A stretch of 64,000 nt of DNA from Pseudanabaena sp. M085S1SP2A07QC. GTDB taxonomy: Bacteria; Cyanobacteriota; Cyanobacteriia; Pseudanabaenales; Pseudanabaenaceae. The stretch is taken from the NCBI GenBank assembly GCA_020404895.1, contig JADBWK010000050.1, positions 16,806 to 80,805 of the forward strand, given 5' to 3'. The notes beneath the pieces were generated by a model. The model saw nothing but the letters and a program-made list of their open reading frames with translations. It made no database searches and was not told the DNA's origin. Position numbers and translations under genes: made by a program. Positions 1 to 7,747 of the stretch are shown piece after piece; the stretch's first letter is position 1, and every line of letters starts with the position of its first letter.

Positions 1-161
1 AACGATTGTATCGCTTGATGTGAGATAGCAGGTACTAATGAGGGTCGGAAAGATCTTGACGACACAAATTTTCGGGAATTAGATATGATTTAGAATTTAG
101 AAAGGTGATCGCTTAAATAATCAAGTAAATAATCAAAAATCAAGAGCAAGGATGGAAAACT

Positions 162-725
162 ATGACCGTCACTACTGCAAAAAAAATGACGTTTGATGAA
201 TATCTAACCTATGAAGACGGCACTGACAGGCGTTATGAATTTAATGATGGGAAATTAGTTGAAGTGAGTCCAGCAACGGCTTTTCATAATTCTTTGATGA
301 TGTTTTTCGCATTCTTTTTGCAGTCAGAAATAAATCACTCTCATCATCCATACTGTGTTCGTGTCAATAGCACTGAAATATTCAACGGTAAAAGAACTCG
401 CCGTCCTGATGTCTTGGTGATGACTCTTGCTCAATCAAATAGCTTAGGAAATCAGCCAGATATTTTGCATGAGCCATGTTTGCTGGTCGTTGAGATTGTG
501 AGTCCAACTTGCCGCTCTGTGGATACCGTCGAGAAGCGCGAGGAATATGCACAGTTTGGAATTCCTGAATATTGGATTGTAGACTTTCTGTTGGGGACTT
601 TTTCGGTTTTAAGTTTGGTAAATGGAAGCTATATTGAGAAAGTGTATAGAGAAGGCGATCGCATAGTCACTAATATTTTCCCCAGTATTTCTCTATCAAT
701 GAGTCAAGTAATGGCAAGCATTTGA
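162..725 (+). CDS. Uma2 family endonuclease (DUF820)
   Basis: This 187-residue protein belongs by pattern to the Uma2/DUF820 family, a PD-(D/E)XK-type nuclease fold that is heavily expanded in cyanobacteria and whose cellular role is largely unknown. Family signs are the N-terminal MTFDEYLTYE segment, the RRPDVLVM strand (Asp of the active site, about residue 83), VVEIVSPTCRSVDTVEKREEYAQFGIPEYWIVD (about 108-140, shown here only as the E-V-S and Y-W-I-V-D signatures) and the usual length of about 190. ATG follows a purine-rich AGGATGGAAAAC stretch. It stands alone; two other Uma2 genes lie at 25.9-27.2 kb. The family call is firm and the biological role is not known. Confidence 0.85.
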   Translation: MTVTTAKKMTFDEYLTYEDGTDRRYEFNDGKLVEVSPATAFHNSLMMFFAFFLQSEINHSHHPYCVRVNSTEIFNGKRTRRPDVLVMTLAQSNSLGNQPDILHEPCLLVVEIVSPTCRSVDTVEKREEYAQFGIPEYWIVDFLLGTFSVLSLVNGSYIEKVYREGDRIVTNIFPSISLSMSQVMASI

Positions 726-819
726 AATCGGTATGGTGGGCAACTTTACTTTTTGGCGCAAAACGCTGTAATCGCGTTTATCATATAAACTTGCCTCAAC
801 CTTTGAATGCTAAAAGCCT

Positions 820-2202
820 ATGTTGACAGCTTTTTTGATGTCGTTATTGACTCCGATTGCACCAGTTTTACCCGCAACTAGCAAAGTTGCTCAATCTGCC
901 AGTCAACGCCAAATCATTTTAGAACGGCAAGAAATGCGCCCGTTGATGGGCAAGCTTGACGATGTACCAATGTTTAATAGTAATAGTCCTGAAATTGTCC
1001 AAACAGAAGGGATTTTGCTGTCAGCTTTCCCACCTGAAGGCATGGCTCATCCCAAGGCACATTTAAACTTCCCCTTTGAAGGTCGCTTCGATTTATTCAC
1101 GCACCATATTTCCAAAGCACCACCACCAGTCGATCTGAGGACTTTGTATATTGGGGCGATCGCTTATAACCCAACTGATCAACCTGTAACTATTGACACC
1201 TTGTTGGGAGCCAGCTATCTCAGTCAGCCTGATGCGCCCTTCTACGATGCCCCCAACTACAGCCTAAATAATAATGGCGAAACCTATCGCGGGCCTGGCG
1301 ATCGCGCCATGCTCGATATTTTGCGTGGTCGCCGTCAGGATATTTTCCCTGCTCAAATTGTGATACCGCCAAAGCAAAGTCGGATGTTGATGAATATCCC
1401 GATTCCTGTTAAAGAATTAGAGCCGCCATTAAATGGGCGATCGGGCTTATCACGGTTGCGTAGTAATGGCACAGTTTATATCGCAACTCTATCTCTGTAC
1501 GCTCGACTTAATGCTGATGGAACCGAACGCGCTCCCAATCTCGAAGAATGGGAAAATATTCTCAAAAATGGAGAACTTGCCAAACCACGTGACGTTGTAC
1601 CAACACCACCAGATCGAACAGAAGGATTCTTTGAATATAGTCGGGTCGCTGGTGTTCAACTTGGTTCTCAATGGTTTGGAAATTTAACAGATAAGGATAG
1701 TAATGATCTTGCTATTCCAAAATCTGGCGAATCCTATTCCTACGGATTGAGCCTTTTGCAGTACGGTACGATGGGAACAGGTCAAGTCCAAACCGCGCCG
1801 CTGAAAGTGCGCTATCCAGACACTGCATATTCTGCTCACGGTAATTATGGCGTGCAGTATAATTTGACATTACCTCTGCATAATCCTACTAACGAAACAA
1901 AAACTGTCACACTCTCATTCCAAAATCCCATCAAATACGATAAACCTGTTGGTGGCTTACAGTTTTTTGAGCCATTACCTGATGATGTATTTTTTCGAGG
2001 TTCAGTTAGAGTCAGATTTCGCGATGACAGAGGCTTAGCCCAATCACGCTACGTCCATCTAATGATGAGACGAGGTGAACGTGGTAAGCCGTTGGTGACT
2101 TTGAAGATGCCCCCAAGCGATCGCCGTGTTGTCCAATTTGATTTTCTTTATCCTGCGGATGCCACCCCCCCACAAGTTTTGACGGTAACGACTACACCAT
2201 AA
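820..2202 (+). CDS. DUF3370 domain-containing exported protein
   Basis: A 460-residue protein of the cyanobacterial DUF3370 family, recognised from the RQEMRPLMGKLDDVPMFNSN start, the HLNFPFEGRFDLFTHH segment and overall length. The first 25 or so residues (MLTAFLMSLLTPIAPVLPA) look like a signal peptide, so it is probably exported to the periplasm or cell surface. No catalytic motif is visible, and the predicted fold is probably beta-rich. Function is unknown for the family. It is followed 31 bases downstream by a strong hairpin that also serves the convergent J-domain gene. Confidence 0.8.
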   Translation: MLTAFLMSLLTPIAPVLPATSKVAQSASQRQIILERQEMRPLMGKLDDVPMFNSNSPEIVQTEGILLSAFPPEGMAHPKAHLNFPFEGRFDLFTHHISKAPPPVDLRTLYIGAIAYNPTDQPVTIDTLLGASYLSQPDAPFYDAPNYSLNNNGETYRGPGDRAMLDILRGRRQDIFPAQIVIPPKQSRMLMNIPIPVKELEPPLNGRSGLSRLRSNGTVYIATLSLYARLNADGTERAPNLEEWENILKNGELAKPRDVVPTPPDRTEGFFEYSRVAGVQLGSQWFGNLTDKDSNDLAIPKSGESYSYGLSLLQYGTMGTGQVQTAPLKVRYPDTAYSAHGNYGVQYNLTLPLHNPTNETKTVTLSFQNPIKYDKPVGGLQFFEPLPDDVFFRGSVRVRFRDDRGLAQSRYVHLMMRRGERGKPLVTLKMPPSDRRVVQFDFLYPADATPPQVLTVTTTP

Positions 2203-2233
2203 AGCGCTTTGCGCAATGAAAATTTTGCTTACC

Positions 2234-2274
2234 CAAATAAAAGGGACGGCGCGAAGCGCCGCCCCTTTTATTTG
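2234..2274. terminator. Convergent-gene hairpin with GCGAAGC core
   Basis: Nineteen-base arms with one mismatch flank a GAA loop (core GCGCGAAGCGC). The right arm ends in TTTTATTTG. It lies between the DUF3370 gene and the convergent J-domain gene, so it can act as a bidirectional terminator. It is one of the palindrome class described in the findings. Confidence 0.6.
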
Positions 2275-2334
2275 AGATTTTATGTCCTAAGCAAACCTTT
2301 CATTGCTATAGAAGGTGCACTCCGACTATCATGC

Positions 2335-3048
2335 CTAAACTGTTTGTAAATTTTCCATTGCCATTTGAGCGCAATAACGCATCTCGTCAGCTCTCCGCCA
2401 AAGTTCTTGACCAGTGTGCAAATGGTGATCATCAAAATTTAGAGTGAAGTAATTTAGTTCTTCAATTCCATCACTGATCGCATTGAGGCAGTGATAAAGA
2501 TAGCTAGCAATCCCTGCGGCGGAAGTTGGATTGGGAAAAGCCCGAAAAAAAATCTGCGCCTTGGCATAGGAACCACGACATTCATCAATATAGTCTTCAA
2601 AATCTTCCATTAATCCATCATCGTAAGGATCGGCAGCAAGATCGTCGATCTTCTCGTCTAGACTATCGAGGATTACTTCGAGCATTTCAGATATGGGTTC
2701 GTAAACTTGTTTAAACCAGCGATCAAGTTTCTGATCTTCATTGAGATGGATTTCCCGACTAGAAGGCGATCGCTTGAATCCCTTGTGCAAAGATACTCCA
2801 TTAGGATTATGTTTAATGCCAAGACTGCGATCGTAATGGGCACGAGATTGGGGGTTACTAAGAACCTCGTAAGCAAGGTTGATGGAGGCAATATCATCGT
2901 GATTGTCGAGATGATGATTGCAGTCGGGATGAAATTCTTTTACTAGACCGCGATAGGCGGTTTTGACCTCGGCAGGAGCAGCGTTGTAGCTAATTCGTAG
3001 AGTTTTGTAGTGATTTGCTTGTTGGGTGCGATCGCTTGTCCTAGCCAT
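2335..3048 (-). CDS. J-domain (DnaJ-like) protein
   Basis: A 237-residue protein with an N-terminal J-domain at about residues 12-76: NHYKTLRISYNAAP, then VKEFHPDCN with the HPD tripeptide that stimulates Hsp70 ATPase, then NLAYEVLSNPQSRAHYD. It lacks the Gly/Phe region, zinc-finger repeats and C-terminal substrate domains of true DnaJ, so it is a specialised J-protein recruiting DnaK to some client. The C-terminal 150 residues are acidic and helical with no recognisable domain. It is monocistronic, convergent with the DUF3370 gene. Confidence 0.85.
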   Translation of the reverse strand: MARTSDRTQQANHYKTLRISYNAAPAEVKTAYRGLVKEFHPDCNHHLDNHDDIASINLAYEVLSNPQSRAHYDRSLGIKHNPNGVSLHKGFKRSPSSREIHLNEDQKLDRWFKQVYEPISEMLEVILDSLDEKIDDLAADPYDDGLMEDFEDYIDECRGSYAKAQIFFRAFPNPTSAAGIASYLYHCLNAISDGIEELNYFTLNFDDHHLHTGQELWRRADEMRYCAQMAMENLQTV

Positions 3049-3300
3049 GTCCTTATTGATTAATCTACGTTTGCGGTGATTTTTGGATGTTTTTCATGCT
3101 GAATTTTTCAGGATTTCGAGATTCTCGAAACATTATTTTTTAAGCAGAGCAAAACTTTTCTATTAAGCATTTTGTAGGCATATTCAGTCAGCGTCAACCA
3201 CTTGACAAATAAAAAAATTAGAGTTTGTAATTATTGCCGACTCATTTTTTGAGATGTTTCTGGCTATAGCCTGAGTTGTGACACTCCCTTCTCAGAAATT

Positions 3301-3352
3301 ACTCAAGCCCTTAAAGTTGCGCCCCGCAGGGCGCAACTTTAAGGGCTTGAGT
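3301..3352. repeat. Perfect 24-bp inverted repeat in a 463-base gene-free stretch
   Basis: Arms ACTCAAGCCCTTAAAGTTGC plus GCCC and its exact complement surround a 4-base CGCA loop. A second hairpin at 3384-3422 has 12-base arms (TTTTGGAGCAAG). Apart from these two structures, the gap from 3049 to 3511 holds no recognisable gene. The hairpins are not next to a gene end, so a terminator role is less obvious than for most others in the window. Confidence 0.7.
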
Positions 3353-3511
3353 GTGTTAATTAAGTGCTAGACATAAAAAAAATTTTTGGAGCAAGCCTAT
3401 TGGCGGCAGACTTGCTCCAAAATTGTTTTCATAAATTAGAATTTTTGGATGTTTAAGATAAATGTTGCAAAAGCGATCTCATTTCTGTTATTCTACCAAA
3501 GCATTAAATTT

Positions 3512-3584
3512 GCTGGTGTAGCTCAGTTGGTAGAGCAACTGATTTGTAATCAGTAGGTCACGAGTTCGAGTCTCGTCCCCAGCT
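3512..3584 (+). tRNA. trnT: tRNA-Thr (anticodon UGU)
   Basis: A 73-base cloverleaf: acceptor GCTGGTG/CCCCAGC with discriminator T, D-arm GCTCAGTTGGTAGAGC, anticodon arm ACTGA-TTTGTAA-TCAGT giving UGU, variable AGGTC, and T-arm ACGAG-TTCGAGT-CTCGT. No CCA is encoded. The sixth acceptor pair is a T-C mismatch, which is unusual but does not break the rest of the fold. It reads ACA threonine codons and stands alone. Confidence 0.93.
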
Positions 3585-3772
3585 TAATGACCTTACCTAA
3601 AAGAATGGATACATAAAACCTTGATGTACAAGCATTTATCTATCCATTTCTTTAATCTAGATTTAATATAGCTGTCGCCATTCTTGTTTGGCTTTTGATT
3701 TGTCTTGATCAAAGTTGCTAAGCGTAGCTATTTTATGTTTTGGTATACTAATGAAAAATCAACGATAACAAC

Positions 3773-3813
3773 AAAAAACAAAGGACGGTGCTTAGCACCG
3801 TCCTTTGTTTTTT
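3773..3813. terminator. Perfect 19-bp hairpin with T-tract
   Basis: Arms of 19 bases with a TTA loop (core GGTGCTTAGCACC). The structure ends in a run of seven T on the plus strand and the matching run on the minus strand. It abuts the stop codon of the truncated GH19 gene and probably works in both directions. Confidence 0.65.
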
Positions 3814-3815
3814 TG

Positions 3816-4163
3816 TTAGGCAAAGATGCCGCGAGCTTTGTCAAAATAAGATTTGCGATCATCAAGACCGTTATAGCCACCATTCACACGTAAGGTTACT
3901 TCTTCGACACTTGCACCGCGATCGCATAGGGCATTCATATTGTTGTTAGACCACCAAAATCCAGCACTAGTAAATTGATATTTTGATGCAACATAGGCTA
4001 CTCCATCCATCACTTTAGGATCAGCGATCGCCTTACTAAAATCCTGATAATTAGCTCGACCTGTAAGCTGAATCACACCAGCTCCTCTATATTTGGGACC
4101 ATCACCTGGATTGACATTCCCCAAATCTTCGCGACCTTCATATTTGTGAGGTTCATTGCAATA
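3816..4163 (-). pseudogene. GH19 chitinase/lysozyme-like, C-terminal remnant
   Basis: Reading on the minus strand from about 4163, the frame gives [21 protein letters not shown], then [16 protein letters not shown] and a Trp-containing GFWWSNNN segment. This is the middle and C-terminal part of the GH19 chitinase / phage-type lysozyme family. The N-terminal part, which carries the catalytic Glu (the HESGGF-type motif), is missing: a TAG stop lies at 4164-4166, right where a transposase remnant begins on the other strand. The only in-frame start left is a TTG at 4124, inside the domain, so no active enzyme is expected. The KYRGRG consensus also reads KYRGAG here. I infer loss of the 5' part by insertion and later deletion. 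Confidence 0.75.
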
Positions 4164-4165
4164 CT

Positions 4166-4339
4166 ATGGAGGGTCTCTGGGTTGGTTTACGCAATTTTCT
4201 GCGTCCCTTTCGCGGTATTCACAAAAGGTATTTGTATCTCTATATAGCCATGTTCGAGTGGGCTTACAATCTACGTTGGATTGATTTTGACTTCCTGCGT
4301 CGCCTTCTTTTTCCTCCTTCCACCTATTTACCTACATGA
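4166..4339 (+). pseudogene. Transposase C-terminal remnant (IS1595-like)
   Basis: The plus strand from ATG 4166 to TGA 4337 encodes 57 residues beginning MEGLWVGLRNFLRPFRGIHK and continuing YLYLYIAMFEWAYN. This matches my memory of the C-terminal end of DDE transposases of the IS1595 type (E-G-L-W...L-R-N-F-L-R-P-F-R-G-x-x-K). The catalytic core is absent and no terminal repeats are seen. The fragment begins within a few bases of where the GH19 homology stops on the opposite strand, so the junction near 4160-4166 is an insertion/deletion scar. The exact IS family is less certain than the transposase assignment. Confidence 0.6.
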
Positions 4340-4349
4340 GCGCTGCGTT

Positions 4350-5141
4350 TTATATCTTCGTAAATTGGTAGCGCAAAAACAATTCTGATTCGTGATGATA
4401 TAGCGATCGCAACTTGAGATTGGGTAAATCAGCACCACCAAGCCCATAACCTGAACCGCCGATAACGGTCATATTATTGGCTCCGCCAACTACATGAGGA
4501 GCTAATGTCAAAAACAATTCATCGGCTAGCCCTTGAGAGATTAGCGAATAATTTAAGGCGGGACCACCTTCCACTAAAAGCCGCTTAATACCAAGTTGCT
4601 CAAAAAGCATTTTCAATAGCTGTTTTAGGTCAATTTGGTGATCCTTAGTGGGAAATCGAAAAATTTGCGCTTTCTCTTCGAGCCAAGGTTCGACGGAAGT
4701 ATCCTGTCCCAGCAAAGCAATTCGCAAATCCTTTCCAGCGCTCCAAAAACGATGGTCGTTAGGCAGATTGCCCGAATTACTAATCACTATGCCGAAAGGT
4801 TGCATCTGCGAAAAGTTCTTTTGGCGTTCCTCTAAGAGTTCGGGAGGTACGGTAGGAATAAAGGCATCTTGACGTAGCGTTGTACCTCCAGCTAAAACAG
4901 CATCAAATTGCGATCGCAGTCTTTGCATTAGTAGGCGATCGGGACGTGAACCTAATCCCGTCAGTTTCCCCTCATAGGTTGTCGCTTTGCCATCAATGCT
5001 AGACACCATATTAAAACCAATATATGGACGCTTAGCAGTGCGATCGCTTTCATTCAGTTCAAATTCCACACCTTCAGTTGGGAAAGCTAGTTCTTCAAAG
5101 TTATAAATGCGATCATGAGATGAGTAGAAGCTCTTATACAT
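4350..5141 (-). CDS. RibD C-terminal-domain reductase (pyrimidine reductase family)
   Basis: A 263-residue RibD_C/dihydrofolate-reductase-fold protein. Signatures are RPYIGFNMVSSIDGKAT (about 38-54), GLGSRPDRLLMQRLRSQFDAVLAGGTTLRQD (the GSR..D and AGG.TL.D cofactor-binding pattern) and LLVEGGPALNYSLI (about 190-203). In riboflavin synthesis this fold reduces the ribosyl side chain of the deaminated pyrimidine with NADPH. The protein lacks the RibD deaminase half, so it is either a stand-alone riboflavin reductase or a paralogue with another substrate. It is preceded by an A/T-rich hairpin (5173-5224). Confidence 0.8.
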   Translation of the reverse strand: MYKSFYSSHDRIYNFEELAFPTEGVEFELNESDRTAKRPYIGFNMVSSIDGKATTYEGKLTGLGSRPDRLLMQRLRSQFDAVLAGGTTLRQDAFIPTVPPELLEERQKNFSQMQPFGIVISNSGNLPNDHRFWSAGKDLRIALLGQDTSVEPWLEEKAQIFRFPTKDHQIDLKQLLKMLFEQLGIKRLLVEGGPALNYSLISQGLADELFLTLAPHVVGGANNMTVIGGSGYGLGGADLPNLKLRSLYHHESELFLRYQFTKI

Positions 5142-5172
5142 AGACCTTTCAACAAGTTGCTATTAAACATGT

Positions 5173-5224
5173 CCAAGATATTTATTAAAAGAAATACAAA
5201 GCATTTTTTTAATAAATATCTTGG
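5173..5224. repeat. A/T-rich inverted repeat upstream of the RibD-C gene
   Basis: Eighteen-base arms (CCAAGATATTTATTAAAA and its complement) around a 16-base loop, 32 bases upstream of the minus-strand start codon. It could be a 5' UTR structure. The rest of the 295-base gap up to radC shows no gene. Confidence 0.5.
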
Positions 5225-5436
5225 ATTTTTTATACCTATCGCCAAGTATGACACACTGATTGACTGACAAAAGTGGTAAAAGAAGTTGCGAGAAAGTACA
5301 CACACAGAGAGAATTTAGCGATCGGGGCTCAGTCATATCAATACCAAAGCTAGGCATTGCCCATCCTGCTTCTTTTTTAATAACGATCGCGATAAAATAC
5401 AGAAAATATTCTTGTAACATTAGGTGCAATTTTTAG

Positions 5437-6171
5437 ATGACTTATTCTCTGCGCATTGTAGATATGGCTGAAAGCGATCGCCCCCGTGAAAGGTTACTCA
5501 GTCAGGGCGTTCGCAGCTTATCCAATGCAGAGTTAATCGCAATCCTATTAGGTACAGGGCAAGGAGCAGGCAAACTCTCTGCCGTAGGATTAGGTCAGCT
5601 AATCTTACAAACCATAGGCAAAGATCGCACCAGTGACCCTGTGGCAGCTTTGCAAAACGTATCGCCACAAGAACTCATGCAAATCGAAGGAGTTGGTCCC
5701 GCAAAAGCAACCGCAATCTTAGCTGCGATCGAGTTAGGTAAAAGGGCGCTCTATGCCAAGCCTCCAGACTTAACTGAAGTTACTGATCCATCGGTAGCAG
5801 CCGCAGCTCTTAGTCAAGACCTAATGTGGCAACCACAAGAGCGCCTCGCCGTGGTGATGCTCGACAACAAAAATCGAATTATCGCCCAACGCATTATTAC
5901 AATCGGCACTGCGACAGAAACCCTCGCCCATCCCCGTGATATTTTCCGAGAAGTTCTTAAAAGCGGCGCAGTTCGTTTAATTATTGCGCACAATCATCCA
6001 TCAGGAAATACCTCTCCAAGTCCTGAAGACATCACGCTTACTCGCCAATTACTAGAAGCAGCGCGAATGCTGAGTATTCCACTTTTAGATCATTTGATTT
6101 TAGGAAATGGAACCTTTTCCAGTATTCGTGAAACTTCAACATTATGGAAAGAAGTTCCTCAAGCAGAATAA
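5437..6171 (+). CDS. radC: RadC family JAB-domain protein
   Basis: A 244-residue protein with the full RadC layout. An N-terminal helix-hairpin-helix-like region carries [26 protein letters not shown] (about residues 16-41) and [23 protein letters not shown]-terminal JAB/MPN metalloprotease-like domain follows, with the zinc-binding signature [16 protein letters not shown] at about 185-200. RadC was historically tied to DNA repair, but its real activity is unsettled. Length and motif spacing are normal. ATG at 5437 starts directly at the conserved [10 protein letters not shown] segment. It is followed by a cluster of three repeat structures. Confidence 0.93.
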   Translation: MTYSLRIVDMAESDRPRERLLSQGVRSLSNAELIAILLGTGQGAGKLSAVGLGQLILQTIGKDRTSDPVAALQNVSPQELMQIEGVGPAKATAILAAIELGKRALYAKPPDLTEVTDPSVAAAALSQDLMWQPQERLAVVMLDNKNRIIAQRIITIGTATETLAHPRDIFREVLKSGAVRLIIAHNHPSGNTSPSPEDITLTRQLLEAARMLSIPLLDHLILGNGTFSSIRETSTLWKEVPQAE

Positions 6172-6175
6172 AAAA

Positions 6176-6206
6176 GGTAGGGGCAATTCATGAATTTGCC
6201 CCTACC
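6176..6206. repeat. GGGGCAATTCATGAATTGCCCC-type hairpin, copy 1
   Basis: The palindrome GGTAGGGGCAATTCATGAA... lies four bases after the radC stop. The same 20-odd-base sequence recurs at 28530-28567, 47423-47451 and (as GAGGCAATTC) 59083-59136, so this arm sequence is a dispersed repeat. Confidence 0.65.
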
Positions 6207-6258
6207 TGATGCGTTATTTTCGGTAATATAGCAACGTAAGAGATAGATAGGACAATTC

Positions 6259-6306
6259 AAAACCCAAAAGATGGCAGAGCTTCGCTCTGCTATCTTTTGG
6301 GTTTTA
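6259..6306. repeat. GCTTCGC-core hairpin
   Basis: Arms AAAACCCAAAAGATGGCAGA.. and complement around a GCTTCGC centre (GCGAAGC on the other strand). It is followed by a TTTTATGTCCTAAGCAAA stretch that also follows the hairpin at 2234-2274, showing that flanks as well as cores are partly shared between loci. Confidence 0.6.
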
Positions 6307-6330
6307 TGTCCTAAGCAAAGCTTACATTGC

Positions 6331-6435
6331 TATACCAATTCACGAAAGTGTGGCTACACTTCTGTGAATTAAAAACAAAACCCTGTAAGGGTTTTAAAAG
6401 CACAAAATGGCGTAGCCATTTTGTGTTTTGGTATA
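6331..6435. repeat. Three-hairpin composite repeat, copy A
   Basis: About 105 bases made of three consecutive short hairpins: ATTCAC..AAGTGTGGCTACACTT..GTGAAT, then AACCCTGTAAGGGTTTT, then CACAAAATGGCGTAGCCATT. It is bounded by TATACCAA and TTGGTATA, which are inverted repeats of each other. A near-identical copy is at 57806-57910, with inverted or partial copies at 18575-18648 and 44903-45010. There is no coding capacity. Confidence 0.75.
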
Positions 6436-6466
6436 AGTCATAAGAGATAGACTAGCGAGGATTTCC

Positions 6467-6913
6467 TTAACGCATCATGCCGCGATTGGATTGGCGTTGT
6501 TGCTTCATTTGCTCAAGTTGTTGTTGCTGAGCAGGAGTCAAAACATTCTTCATTTGCGCCTTGGTATCTTCAGCGATCGCCTTCATCTGTTGCTTTTGAG
6601 CATCAGTCAGATTGAGAGACTTGCGTACTCCTTTGCGATCGCCAGATTGACGAGCTTGTTCCATAATTGCGCGTTGTTCAGCAGTCAAGACACTTTCGTG
6701 ACGAGCTTTTGCACTTTCACGAATCGCTTTCATTTGAGTCTGTTGGGCTTCAGTCAAGTTCAACTGCTTCCAGCCTTCACCTTGACGAGGTTTGCGTTTT
6801 TCGGTGCTATTTTGAGTAGTGTTTTGTGCAGCAACGAGATTTGGAATTGCCACGGCTCCAACGGCTACGGTTACACAAGTGATCGCCAACAAGCTTTTGA
6901 TATTACGAAACAT
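6467..6913 (-). CDS. Spy/CpxP-like periplasmic LTxxQ-repeat protein
   Basis: A 148-residue protein with a clear signal peptide (MFRNIKSLLAITCVTVAVGAV, cleavage probably after about residue 28). Behind it are four LTxxQ-type units: LNLTEAQQTQMKAI, LTAEQRAIMEQ, LNLTDAQKQQMKAI and LTPAQQQQLEQ. This is the hallmark of the Spy/CpxP family of small all-helical periplasmic chaperones or stress sensors. The protein is very basic and Gln-rich. The internal duplication of the LNLT(E/D)AQ unit is clear. It appears to be monocistronic. Confidence 0.75.
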   Translation of the reverse strand: MFRNIKSLLAITCVTVAVGAVAIPNLVAAQNTTQNSTEKRKPRQGEGWKQLNLTEAQQTQMKAIRESAKARHESVLTAEQRAIMEQARQSGDRKGVRKSLNLTDAQKQQMKAIAEDTKAQMKNVLTPAQQQQLEQMKQQRQSNRGMMR

Positions 6914-7052
6914 TTGATTTTCCCTTTTTTGATTTTCGCCTTTGTGAGAAGGCTTAATTATCTATACGAGTGTTTTGACAAGCACCACGATCAAAAGGTT
7001 CAAAACCCAAAGAATTTTTTTAATTTGTAGGGTGGGCTATGCCCACCTTACT

Positions 7053-7098
7053 CCAAAAAGAGAAAGGCGGCGCAAAGCGCCGCCTCTCTCTTTTTGGT
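7053..7098. terminator. GCAAAGC-core hairpin after the coiled-coil gene
   Basis: Arms CCAAAAAGAGAAAGGCGGCG.. and complement around GCGCAAAGCGC, with one mismatched pair. It lies just 3' of the minus-strand gene ending at 7104. A second small hairpin (GGTGGGCTATGCCCACC) sits beside it at about 7031-7047. Confidence 0.6.
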
Positions 7099-7103
7099 TT
7101 TGA

Positions 7104-7526
7104 TTAGCTGGCACAGCCTCTCAAAATTACACCGATAATGATGCCAATGCCGACAAAACGGACGATCTGCCAAAAAGGTTCGCGAAAACTACTCCAAGAC
7201 AATAGCCGACTTTCAAGATCGGCTTCGATTTGTTCGAGTTGCTCAGTTACTGCATCTAATTGTTTGAGTAATTCCTCTTTATGGGGGCTAGATCGATCAT
7301 TGCGAGAATTAGGCTTACGTCGAATTTTTTGATTTTTGTTACTGGCTAAGCGATCGCTAGAAATATCTTGAATTTGCTCTCTAATTTGTTCTTTTTGCGA
7401 TCGCAATTCATTCTGCTTCAGCGAATCACGCCGAACTTGATGAAAACGCTGTTCGATCTCTTCTAATAGTCCTTTAGTTTCTTGGAGTTGAGCTTCTATA
7501 TCGCTCCAATCAGAAATTTCTGTCAC
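7104..7526 (-). CDS. Coiled-coil protein with C-terminal membrane anchor
   Basis: I do not recognise a family for this 140-residue protein. Residues 1-110 are almost entirely charged heptad-like helix (ETKGLLEEIEQRFHQVRRD and a second coil EELLKQLDAVTEQLEQIEAD) with a basic Lys/Arg/Ser-rich linker between. Residues about 117-135 (FWQIVRFVGIGIIIGVILRG) form one membrane segment, followed by CAS. The likely topology is a tail-anchored cytoplasmic coiled coil. The start is GTG at 7526. Function unknown. Confidence 0.65.
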   Translation of the reverse strand: MTEISDWSDIEAQLQETKGLLEEIEQRFHQVRRDSLKQNELRSQKEQIREQIQDISSDRLASNKNQKIRRKPNSRNDRSSPHKEELLKQLDAVTEQLEQIEADLESRLLSWSSFREPFWQIVRFVGIGIIIGVILRGCAS

Positions 7527-7690
7527 AGCATCAATCTAATAAGTGGAATTTGATGGCGGTGCGCCGCACCGATAAGTATCTCATTCTCAAAACTATACCG
7601 CTCGCGCAGCGGGCGATGCAGTTTTGGGATTGGGTTTTTTAATTATGCTAAGGTACTTATAAATGAATTTTACCGTGATTGTTGCGATTG

Positions 7691-7747
7691 CCCATGTGCC
7701 TATAAAAAATACGTGGCAAAGCAACGTATTTTTTATAGGCACATGGG
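7691..7747. terminator. Perfect 24-bp hairpin overlapping the kinase stop codon
   Basis: Arms CCCATGTGCCTATAAAAAAT.. (24 bases) are exact complements around a 9-base GGCAAAGCA loop. On the minus strand the right arm encodes the last four residues and stop of the kinase (Pro-Met-Cys-Leu-stop), so the arm is partly coding. Confidence 0.7.

Noticed and set aside
1..28. Possible 3' end of a gene entering from the left (frame ending Asn-Asp-Cys-Ile-Ala-stop)
   Set aside because: Only five codons are visible and other frames also close within 30 bases, so it cannot be supported.
3816..4163. Prophage lysis gene
   Set aside because: The GH19 fragment is truncated and no holin, tail or capsid gene is nearby.
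5163..5429. Minus-strand frames upstream of the RibD-C gene
   Set aside because: They cross an inverted repeat, have no conserved-looking sequence and overlap each other in different frames.
6491..7030. A 179-codon plus-strand frame opposite the Spy-like gene
   Set aside because: Leu/Ser-rich translation with no motif; the minus-strand frame has a signal peptide and clear LTxxQ units.
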